From Anaerolinea sp. (lineage in GTDB: Bacteria; Chloroflexota; Anaerolineae; Anaerolineales; Anaerolineaceae): 64,000 nt of DNA. The stretch covers positions 62,001 through 126,000 of the forward strand of contig JARKPU010000002.1 in assembly GCA_029975055.1 (NCBI GenBank), read 5' to 3'. Made by a program: the position numbers and the translations under genes. The notes beneath the pieces were generated by a model. The model ran no database searches. It had not been told where the DNA came from and worked only from the letters and a program-made list of their open reading frames with translations. Below, piece by piece: positions 32,401-39,657 of the stretch; the stretch's first letter is position 1, and the number at the start of each line of letters is the position of its first letter.

Positions 32401-34476
32401 ATGCCCGGCTGGTTCGAGCGCCCGATGCGCTGGGCGCAGCTCACCCTGGCGGAAAACGACCCGCCCACCTTTGACGTTTCCTTCTGGCCGGACTACTTCC
32501 GCGAGATCCATGCCGATGCCGTGTGCCTGAGCGCCGGCGGCGTGGTGGCCTACTACCCCACCCGGGTGCCGCTGCACCATCGCAGCGAGTGGCTGGGCGA
32601 GCGCGATGTGTTCGGCGAGCTGGTCGAAGGCTGCCGCAGGCTGGGGCTGGTGGTCATCGCCCGCACCGATTCGCACGCCGTGCACCAGGATGTGTTCGAC
32701 GCCCACCCGGAATGGATCGCCGCCTCCGCCGACGGCCGTCCCAGAAGGCACTGGGCTTCGCCGGAGCTGTGGGTGACCTGCGCGCTGGGGCCGTATAGCT
32801 CCGAGTTCATGCCCCTGGTTCATGCCGAGATCATGACGCGCTACCGCCCGGACGGCATCTTCACCAACCGCTGGGACGGCTCCGGGCTGTGCTACTGCGC
32901 CAGCTGCCGGAGCAGCTTCCGTTCGGCCTCCGGTTACGAATTGCCCCTCAAGCCAGACGCGCACGACCCGGCCTGGAAGGCTTACGTGCGCTGGCGCCAG
33001 GAGCGGCTGTTCGAAATCTGGCAGGATTGGGATGCGCAGATCCGCGCCATCAACCCCGGGGCGCGCTTCATCCCCAATGCCGGGGGCGGGGCCACCAGCC
33101 CGCTGGATATGCGCCGCGCCGGCGAACTGGCCGAGACGCTCTTCGCCGACCGCCAGGGCCGCCACGGGCCGGTGCCCCTCTGGTGGAGCGGAAAAGACGC
33201 CAGGGAATACCGCGCGGCGCTGGGCGCTAAGCCCGTGGTGGGCATTTTCAGCGTCGGCCTCGAGACGCCCCACCGCTGGAAGGATTCGGTGCAAAGCCAG
33301 GCCGAGACGCGCCTGTGGGTGCTGGACGGCATCGCCAACGGCTTGCGCCCGTGGTTCACCAAGTTCGCCGGTTCTCTCTACGACCGGCGCTGGCTCGAAA
33401 CGGTCAAAGAGCTCTACACCTGGCACCATGCAAACGAGCATTACCTGCGCAACACGCGGCCGCTGGCCGAGGTGGGCGTGGTCTATTCGCAGCAGTCGGC
33501 GCATTTTTACGCAGCGGGCGAGGAGAAGGAAAAGATCGAGGCCCCGCTCTCCGGCATCTGCCAGGCGCTCATCGAGCAGCGCATCCCGTTCGAGATGGTT
33601 CACGACGCCCTGCTGGACCCGGCCCGCCTCGCGCCGTTCAAACTACTCATCTTGCCCAACATAGCCGCGCTTTCGGATGCCCAATGCGGCCAGGTGCGGA
33701 GCTTTGTGGAGCAGGGCGGGAACCTGGTTGCCACCTGGGAGACCTCGCTCTACGATGAAAACGGCGAGCCGCGCGCCGATTTTGGGCTGGCAGACCTGTT
33801 CGGCGCCCGTTACCTCGGCAGCCGGCGCGGGCCCGTCAAAAACTCGTACCTGCACCTGGAGCAGCCCGCTCATCCCCTTTTGCGCGGCCTGGAAGGCGCC
33901 GGGCGCATCATCAACGGCGTGCATTGGGTGGATGCCCGGCCAACCCTCCCGCTGGAGGAAAATCCGCTCACGCTCATCCCGGCCTACCCCGACCTGCCGA
34001 TGGAAAAGGTCTATCCGCGCATCACCCGCACCGGCGAGCCGGGCGTGTACCTGCGCCGGTTCGGCAGGGGCAAGGTCGCATACTTCCCGTGGGACCTCGA
34101 CCGCACCTTCTGGGAAGTGCTGGCGGTGGATCACCTGCGGCTGCTGGCCAACACCTTCGATTGGGCGCTCGGCCCCGAACGCGTCCTTTCGGTGACAGGC
34201 CCCGGCCTGCTGGACGTGACCGCCTGGCAGCAGGAACACTCGCTGACCATCCACCTGGTGAACCTTACCAACCCGATGTTCATGCGCGGCCCCGTGCGCG
34301 AGTTTCTCCCCACCGGCGCGCAGCGGGTGCGCTTCAGGCCGCCGGAGGGGGTGCAGGTGCGCGCCGCGCGCCTGCTGGTACGGCGCGAAGAGATCCCCTT
34401 CCAGAAGGAAGGCGGGGCAGTCTGCCTGGAAGTGCCCCTGGTGCTCGACCACGAGGTCGTCGCGCTGGATTGCTAA
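32401..34476 (+). CDS. GHL6-type glycoside hydrolase-like protein with beta-galactosidase trimerisation domain
   Basis: 691 residues without a signal peptide. The first half (about 1-350) looks like the TIM barrel of hypothetical glycosyl hydrolase 6: FWPDYFREIHADAVCLSAGG at the start, then ARTDSHAVHQD and RYRPDGIFTNRWDGSGLCYC, where acidic residues at strand ends are candidate catalytic groups. A CxxC pair follows (CYCASCRSSF). The second part (about 380-590) matches the beta-galactosidase trimerisation (class I amidotransferase-like) fold, e.g. FKLLILPNIAALSDAQ and FVEQGGNLVATWET. A small beta domain closes the protein. Such proteins occur in polysaccharide loci; the reaction is undetermined. 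It is the last gene of the PfkB operon. Confidence 0.78.
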   Translation: MPGWFERPMRWAQLTLAENDPPTFDVSFWPDYFREIHADAVCLSAGGVVAYYPTRVPLHHRSEWLGERDVFGELVEGCRRLGLVVIARTDSHAVHQDVFDAHPEWIAASADGRPRRHWASPELWVTCALGPYSSEFMPLVHAEIMTRYRPDGIFTNRWDGSGLCYCASCRSSFRSASGYELPLKPDAHDPAWKAYVRWRQERLFEIWQDWDAQIRAINPGARFIPNAGGGATSPLDMRRAGELAETLFADRQGRHGPVPLWWSGKDAREYRAALGAKPVVGIFSVGLETPHRWKDSVQSQAETRLWVLDGIANGLRPWFTKFAGSLYDRRWLETVKELYTWHHANEHYLRNTRPLAEVGVVYSQQSAHFYAAGEEKEKIEAPLSGICQALIEQRIPFEMVHDALLDPARLAPFKLLILPNIAALSDAQCGQVRSFVEQGGNLVATWETSLYDENGEPRADFGLADLFGARYLGSRRGPVKNSYLHLEQPAHPLLRGLEGAGRIINGVHWVDARPTLPLEENPLTLIPAYPDLPMEKVYPRITRTGEPGVYLRRFGRGKVAYFPWDLDRTFWEVLAVDHLRLLANTFDWALGPERVLSVTGPGLLDVTAWQQEHSLTIHLVNLTNPMFMRGPVREFLPTGAQRVRFRPPEGVQVRAARLLVRREEIPFQKEGGAVCLEVPLVLDHEVVALDC

Positions 34477-34517
34477 GCCGCGCGGCCGGTCAATCAGTAA
34501 ATTCACCCATTTTGCCC

Positions 34518-34557
34518 TTGACAAAGACTCGCGCCGCCGTTACACTTAGCTAACTAA
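34518..34557 (+). promoter_or_regulatory. Promoter and candidate MarR operator of the exporter operon
   Basis: TTGACA (34518-34523) and TACACT (34541-34546) are separated by 17 bp, a near-consensus sigma70 promoter. Directly downstream is TTAGCTAACTAA (34546-34557), with TTAG/CTAA inverted ends as in many MarR boxes, and the palindrome TTAGCTAA within it. Repressor binding there would cover the transcription start near 34553. Confidence 0.65.
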
Positions 34558-34590
34558 TCATTGTCTGGCTAATGAACAGGCAGGGTGCCC

Positions 34591-35043
34591 ATGAACCACC
34601 CTAACCCCCCCGAAACGCTGGATTTTCTCCTCGCGCAGGTGAGCCACCTGCACCACTACCGGGCCTTCTCGCTGTTCGAGTCGCTCGGCCTCTACCGCGG
34701 CCAGCCGCCCGTGCTGCGCGCCCTGTGGGAGCAGGAGGGCCTCACCCACAAAGAGCTCGCCGACCGGCTGCGCATCACCCAGGCCACCATCACCCGCATG
34801 CTTCAGCGCATGGAGCGCGCCGGGTTTGTCCAGCGCAGGCCCGATGAAACCGACCAGCGCATTTCGCGCGTGTACCTGACGGATGCCGGGCGCGCCGTCC
34901 AGGCCAGGGTGCACGAGGTGGTGCGGCAGATGGAAGACGAGACCTTCGCCGGGTTCTCAACCGAGGAGCGCGCCGTGCTGGAAAGCTACCTGCGGCGGGT
35001 GCGCGCCAACCTGCTCAAGGCCACCGGCAAAGAGAATTGTTAA
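34591..35043 (+). CDS. MarR-family transcriptional regulator
   Basis: 150 residues, with the MarR winged helix: LTHKELADRLRITQATITRMLQRME split over about residues 46-70 (helix-turn-helix KELADRLRITQATITRML), and the wing RRPDETDQRISRVYLT with the family Asp-x-Arg motif. It is the first gene of an operon with two ABC exporter genes, the classic arrangement of a drug- or metabolite-responsive repressor with its efflux pump. AGGG lies about 5 nt before the ATG; a GTG two codons earlier is less likely. The promoter upstream carries a candidate operator. Confidence 0.92.
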   Translation: MNHPNPPETLDFLLAQVSHLHHYRAFSLFESLGLYRGQPPVLRALWEQEGLTHKELADRLRITQATITRMLQRMERAGFVQRRPDETDQRISRVYLTDAGRAVQARVHEVVRQMEDETFAGFSTEERAVLESYLRRVRANLLKATGKENC

Positions 35044-35063
35044 CCGGATTTGGTACAGCCCGT

Positions 35064-36809
35064 ATGAAAGCTGCCTCGAAACTGCTGAAGTATCTCAAAC
35101 CTTACTGGCGCCTGGCCGCCCTGGCCCCCCTGCTGATGCTGCTGGAAGTGACCATGGACCTGCTGCAGCCGCGCATGGTCCAGCGCATTGTGGATGAAGG
35201 CATCGCCAACCTCGACCTGCCGCTGGTCATCCACACCGGGCTGTTGATGTGCGGCCTGGCGCTGATCGGCGTTCTCGGCGGGATGAGCAACGGCATCCTC
35301 GCCGAAATGGTGGTGCAGGGCTTCGGCGCCGATGTGCGCGAGGCGCTCTTCCGCAAGGTGCAGAGCCTTTCGTTCCGCAACCTCGACGAACTCGAGACCG
35401 GCCACCTGATCACCCGCCTGACCAACGACGTCACCCAGGTGCAGGAAGGCATCTTGCTGATCCTGCGCATGCTGGTGCGCGCCCCGCTGCTGCTCATCGG
35501 CAGCCTGGTGATGGCCATTGTCACCAGCCCGCAGCTGGCGTTCCTCCCGCTGGTGCTCATGCCGGTGGAGTTGGTCGCCGTGGTCTGGATCATCGGCAAA
35601 GTCTCACCGCTGTTCACCGCCGTGCAGCAGAAGCTCGACCACCTCAACGAAGTGATGCAAGAGAACCTGGCCGGGGTGCGCGTGGTGAAGGCTTTCGTGC
35701 GCGCCCGCCACGAAGAAACACGCTTCGGGCAGGCCAACCAAAACCTCACCACCCAGACCATCCAGGCCGCGCAGACCATCGCCATCATCCCCTCTTTTAT
35801 GATGCTCACCATGAACCTGGGGATCATCGCCGTGCTCTGGTTTGGCGGCGTGCAGGTGACGCGAGGGAACATGCATGTCGGGCAGATCATCGCCTTCATC
35901 AACTACCTGATCATCACCCTGTTTTCGCTCATCATGGTCAGCCAGATGACAATGCAGCTGGCGCGCGGCGAGGCCTCGGCGCGGCGCATCAACGAAGTGC
36001 TCGAGAGCCGCCCCCGCGTGCAAGACCGGCCCGATGCCATCCAGGGCTTTTCGCCGCGCGGGCGGGTGAGTTTCGAAAACGTCTCGTTCAGTTATGACGG
36101 CAACGGCGGCGAACCCGTGCTGAAGGGGGTCACCTTCACCGCCGAGCCCGGCGAGACGGTGGCTCTGCTTGGCACCACCGGCGCGGGGAAATCCAGCCTG
36201 GTGCATCTGATCCCGCGTTTCTATGACGTTTCAGCGGGGCATGTGCGCATCGACGGCGTGGATGTGCGCGATATTCGCCAGGCCGACCTGCGGCGCTGCA
36301 TCGGCGTGGCCCTCCAGGAGACGGTGCTCTTCAGCGGTACCATCCGCGATAACATCCGCTACGGCAGGCCCGACGCGACCGATGAAGAGGTGATCGCCGC
36401 GGCCAAAGCCGCCCAGGCGCACGAATTTATCCAGGCCATGCCCGATGGCTACGACACACTCGTCGGGCAGCGCGGTGCCAACCTCTCCGGCGGGCAGAAG
36501 CAGCGCATCGCCATTGCCAGGGCGCTGCTGCTCAAGCCCGCCGTGTTGATCCTCGATGATTCGACCAGCGCCGTGGATGTGGAAACCGAAGCCCGCATCC
36601 AGGACGCGCTCGAAGAGCTGATGCAGGGCCGCACCAGTATCATCATCGCGCAGCGCATCAGCACCGTGCTGAACGCCGACAAGATCCTCGTGCTCGATGA
36701 CGGGCAGATCGCCGCCCAGGGCAGGCACGCCGAGTTGATCGGCTCCAGCCCGATTTACCGTGAAATCTACGACTCGCAGCTTGGGAATGGAGTGAGGGCG
36801 AATGGCTGA
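35064..36809 (+). CDS. ABC exporter half-transporter, degenerate-site subunit
   Basis: 581 residues: a six-helix type IV membrane domain (about 1-320) and a nucleotide-binding domain (about 335-575) with Walker A LGTTGAGKSS, signature LSGGQKQR and Walker B VLILDDSTSAVD. The residue after the Walker B Asp is Asp where the catalytic Glu is expected, which marks the non-hydrolysing site of heterodimeric exporters such as TM287 or BmrC-type proteins. Its partner is encoded directly downstream with an 8-nt overlap. The start used removes a TTG-initiated extension overlapping the MarR gene; no strong ribosome site marks it. Likely exports a drug, lipid or peptide under MarR control. Confidence 0.9.
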   Translation: MKAASKLLKYLKPYWRLAALAPLLMLLEVTMDLLQPRMVQRIVDEGIANLDLPLVIHTGLLMCGLALIGVLGGMSNGILAEMVVQGFGADVREALFRKVQSLSFRNLDELETGHLITRLTNDVTQVQEGILLILRMLVRAPLLLIGSLVMAIVTSPQLAFLPLVLMPVELVAVVWIIGKVSPLFTAVQQKLDHLNEVMQENLAGVRVVKAFVRARHEETRFGQANQNLTTQTIQAAQTIAIIPSFMMLTMNLGIIAVLWFGGVQVTRGNMHVGQIIAFINYLIITLFSLIMVSQMTMQLARGEASARRINEVLESRPRVQDRPDAIQGFSPRGRVSFENVSFSYDGNGGEPVLKGVTFTAEPGETVALLGTTGAGKSSLVHLIPRFYDVSAGHVRIDGVDVRDIRQADLRRCIGVALQETVLFSGTIRDNIRYGRPDATDEEVIAAAKAAQAHEFIQAMPDGYDTLVGQRGANLSGGQKQRIAIARALLLKPAVLILDDSTSAVDVETEARIQDALEELMQGRTSIIIAQRISTVLNADKILVLDDGQIAAQGRHAELIGSSPIYREIYDSQLGNGVRANG

Positions 36810-38664
36810 ACCGGCGAATCGAAGAACTTCATCGCAGGCCCCCGAGAACCGCCCGGCGCCTTTCATGCCGCGCTTTGGCGGGCCGATGGGCTTGCTGCGC
36901 GAGGTCGAAAAATCGCGCGATACGCGCGGCACCCTCCTGCGCCTGTGGGGCTACCTGAAGCGCCAGAAGGCCACCCTCATCGCCACCGCCATCCTGGTGC
37001 TGGTCACCTCGGCGGTGGACCTGGCCGGCCCCTACCTGATGGGGTTGGCCATCGACCGCTACATCGACACCGGCGACCTGCCCGGGCTGGCGCGCCTGCT
37101 CGGGTTGATGCTCCTCACCTATGTGGCGGCCGCGGCCGGAACCTGGCTGCAGACTTACCTGATGGCCGGGGTGGCCCAGCGCGCCGTGCGCGATATGCGC
37201 ACCGATCTCTTTGCTCGGCTGCAGAGCCTGCCGCTCAGCTTCTTCGACCACCGCGCCCACGGCGAACTGATGAGCCGCCTGACCAACGATGTCGAGAACA
37301 TCAGCAACGTTGTCGCCTCCGGCTTCAGCCAGCTCATTTCCAGCGTCTTCAGCCTGGCCGGGGCGGTCATCATCATCTTCATGCTCAACGTGCCCCTGGC
37401 GCTCGTCAGCATGGCCGTCATGCCGCTCACCTACCTCCTCACCAGTGCCGTTGCCAGGCGCACGCGCGCGGGCTTCCGCGAGACGCAAAAGACCCTGGGC
37501 GAATTGAACGGCCTCATCGAAGAGACGATCACCGGGCAGCGCGTGGTGACGGCTTTTGTGCGCGAAGAAGCGACCATCCAGAATTTCAACGTCGTCAACC
37601 GCCGGTTGCAGCGCGTTGCGCTGCGCGCGCGCATCTTCGCCGGGTTCATGGGGCCGATCATGAACATGGTCAGCAACCTCAGCCAGGCGGTCGTCGCCGC
37701 GGCGGGCGGGTGGCTGGCCGTGGAAGGCCTGGCAACGGTGGGGACGGTGGCCTCGTTCATCAACTACCAGGGGCGCATCGGCCGCCCGCTCAACCAGATC
37801 GCCCAGTTGTTCAACATGGTCCAATCGGCCCTGGCCGGGGCGGAGCGCGTCTTCGAGCTGATGGATGAGCAGCCCGAGCAAGATGCACCCAACGCGCTGC
37901 CCCTCGAAAAGGCCCGCGGCGACGTGGTGCTGGAAAATGTCTGCTTCAGCTACGAGCCGGGCGTTCCGGTGCTCAAGAATGTCAATTTGCATGCCAGGCC
38001 CGGCCAGATGATCGCCCTCGTAGGCCCCACGGGCGCCGGCAAGACCACCATCGCCAACCTGTTGACGCGCTTTTACGACGTGGACAGCGGCTCCATCCGC
38101 ATAGACGGCCGCGATGTGCGCGAGATCAAGAAAGACGACCTGCGCCGCAAGCTGGGGCTGGTGCTGCAAGATAACTTCCTCTTCGCCGGATCGGTCATGG
38201 AAAACATCCGCTACGGGCGGTTGGAAGCCACTGACGAAGAGGTCATCGCCGCGGCCAAACTGGCCAACGCGCACCTCTTCATCCACCGCCTGCCGCACGG
38301 CTACCAGACCGTTCTCACCGAACGCGGCAGCAACCTCAGCCAGGGGCAGCGCCAGCTGCTGGCCATCGCCCGCGCCGTGCTGGCCGACCCGGATATTCTC
38401 ATCCTCGACGAGGCCACCTCGAACGTCGATACGCGCACCGAAAAGCACCTGCAAGAAGCCCTCCTGCGCCTGATGAAAGGCCGCACCAGCTTCGTCATCG
38501 CCCACCGCCTGAGCACCATCCGCGATGCCGACCAGGTGCTCGTCATCCGCGGCGGCGAGATCGTCGAGCGCGGGACTCATGCCGGCCTGCTGGCGCAAAA
38601 GAGATATTACCACCAGCTTTACGTCAGCCAGTTCAAGGGCCAGGTCCTGCCCGAAGCGGCCTGA
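36802..38664 (+). CDS. ABC exporter half-transporter, catalytic subunit
   Basis: 620 residues, with an about 40-residue N-terminal tail before the membrane domain, as seen in TM288-type subunits. The nucleotide-binding domain has Walker A VGPTGAGKTT, signature LSQGQRQL (second Gly replaced by Gln) and Walker B ILILDEATSNVD with the catalytic Glu intact. The intact Glu here, the altered signature here, and the Asp in the partner together describe one competent and one degenerate ATP site, as in heterodimeric type IV exporters. The ATG lies within the end of the partner gene, preceded by GAGGG, giving translational coupling. Confidence 0.92.
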   Translation: MAEPANRRTSSQAPENRPAPFMPRFGGPMGLLREVEKSRDTRGTLLRLWGYLKRQKATLIATAILVLVTSAVDLAGPYLMGLAIDRYIDTGDLPGLARLLGLMLLTYVAAAAGTWLQTYLMAGVAQRAVRDMRTDLFARLQSLPLSFFDHRAHGELMSRLTNDVENISNVVASGFSQLISSVFSLAGAVIIIFMLNVPLALVSMAVMPLTYLLTSAVARRTRAGFRETQKTLGELNGLIEETITGQRVVTAFVREEATIQNFNVVNRRLQRVALRARIFAGFMGPIMNMVSNLSQAVVAAAGGWLAVEGLATVGTVASFINYQGRIGRPLNQIAQLFNMVQSALAGAERVFELMDEQPEQDAPNALPLEKARGDVVLENVCFSYEPGVPVLKNVNLHARPGQMIALVGPTGAGKTTIANLLTRFYDVDSGSIRIDGRDVREIKKDDLRRKLGLVLQDNFLFAGSVMENIRYGRLEATDEEVIAAAKLANAHLFIHRLPHGYQTVLTERGSNLSQGQRQLLAIARAVLADPDILILDEATSNVDTRTEKHLQEALLRLMKGRTSFVIAHRLSTIRDADQVLVIRGGEIVERGTHAGLLAQKRYYHQLYVSQFKGQVLPEAA

Positions 38665-38755
38665 CGGGTTCTTTCAACCTGAATTGCCAGCGCCCGGCGG
38701 GAATTGGGGATTTCCGGCGCGGTCGTTTTGCGATATAAATAGTCTAAATTCTTAC

Positions 38756-38846
38756 GACATTGTCAATGTCACATTCCCCATTCCCCCTGCCGCAAATTGG
38801 ATGTTTATGGGGCGGGCCGTGGCGGGGTTTCTACTGACATCGTCAA
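38756..38846. promoter_or_regulatory. Pair of GACATYGTCAA operator-like sites
   Basis: GACATTGTCAATGTC (38756-38770) is a perfect 7-bp-arm palindrome with one central base. GACATCGTCAA (38836-38846) repeats its first eleven bases with one change, 80 bp downstream. They lie in the 298-bp gap between the exporter genes and msrA, before the dispersed repeat. They could bind a regulator of msrA; no regulator is assigned. Confidence 0.4.
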
Positions 38847-38876
38847 AGCGGTTATGCAAATCCTATGGGTAGACTG

Positions 38877-38940
38877 CGCATCAATTTTTCTGTAAATTGT
38901 GGGGCAAGCCCCACAATTTACAGAAAAAGATAGACACGAT
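38877..38940 (+). repeat. Dispersed palindromic repeat, copy 3 (best preserved)
   Basis: Perfect 21-nt arms (38885-38905 and 38908-38928) around AA. The block begins GCATCAATTTTTCTG and ends GAAAAAGATAGACACGAT, flanks shared with copy 4. The 3' end is 22 nt before the msrA start codon. A GTG-type start inside it is open into msrA but has no ribosome site, so msrA should not be extended into the repeat. Confidence 0.85.
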
Positions 38941-38962
38941 TTATGGCTTTTGGAGGTATCGG

Positions 38963-39532
38963 ATGGACCAACCCAGCCAGCACACCCCGGCTCCCGGGCA
39001 AAGCGAAGTCGCCACCCTGGCGGGCGGCTGCTTTTGGTGTTTAGAGGCCGTTTTCGACGACCTGAAAGGCGTGCAGGATGTCGTCTCCGGCTATTCCGGC
39101 GGAAACACCCCCCGCCCAAGCTACCAGCAGGTCTGCAGCGGGATGACCGGCCACGCCGAAGTCGTCCAGGTCACCTTCGACCCGGCCCAGGTCTCCTTTG
39201 AGGAGCTGTTGGAGGTCTTCTTCACCATCCACGACCCGACGACGCTCAACCGGCAGGGCGCAGACGTGGGCACGCAGTACCGCTCGGCGGTCTTCTACCA
39301 TTCGCCGCAGCAGAAGGAGACCGCCGAACGCGTGATCCGCCAGCTGACCGAGGCGAAGGTTTGGGACCGGCCAATCGTCACCGAGGTGACGCCCTTCGCG
39401 GCGTTCTACCCGGCGGAGGATTATCACCAGGAGTATTTTGCGCACAACCCCGAGCAGGGCTACTGCCGCATTGTCATCGCGCCCAAGGTGGCCAAGTTCC
39501 GCGCCAAATTCCTCGAACGCCTGAAGGCATAA
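38963..39532 (+). CDS. msrA: Peptide-methionine (S)-S-oxide reductase
   Basis: 189 residues, normal MsrA length. The active-site motif GGCFWCLE is present (nucleophilic Cys in GCFW), followed by SGYSGG, GHAEVVQVTFDP, FFTIHDPTTLNRQGADVGTQYRS and YFAHNPEQGYC (last Cys a possible recycling residue). MsrA reduces methionine-S-sulfoxide in proteins with thioredoxin and protects against oxidative damage. No MsrB domain or gene is adjacent. TGGAGG lies 6 nt before the ATG. The dispersed palindromic repeat lies directly upstream and may be part of its 5' leader. Confidence 0.96.
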   Translation: MDQPSQHTPAPGQSEVATLAGGCFWCLEAVFDDLKGVQDVVSGYSGGNTPRPSYQQVCSGMTGHAEVVQVTFDPAQVSFEELLEVFFTIHDPTTLNRQGADVGTQYRSAVFYHSPQQKETAERVIRQLTEAKVWDRPIVTEVTPFAAFYPAEDYHQEYFAHNPEQGYCRIVIAPKVAKFRAKFLERLKA

Positions 39533-39562
39533 GGGCCGCCTGCCTGCGCGGCGGGGAAAAGT

Positions 39563-39594
39563 ATCCCACCCTTCTCAGGCAGGAAGGGTGGGAT
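39563..39594. terminator. Hairpin between convergent genes, probable bidirectional terminator
   Basis: Perfect 12-bp arms (39563-39574 and 39583-39594, ATCCCACCCTTC) with an 8-nt loop, lying between the msrA stop and the stop of the convergent subtilase gene. No long U-run follows, so termination strength is uncertain. Confidence 0.55.
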
Positions 39595-39657
39595 TGGGGG
39601 AAGAAAGCAAACCGGCGCGCGCTGCCCGCAATCAGCCAGATGGGAAACGCAAGCCGG

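Noticed and set aside
38897..38962. Upstream start for msrA inside the dispersed repeat
   Set aside because: The extension is encoded by the palindromic repeat, lacks a ribosome site, and the ATG at 38963 has a good TGGAGG.
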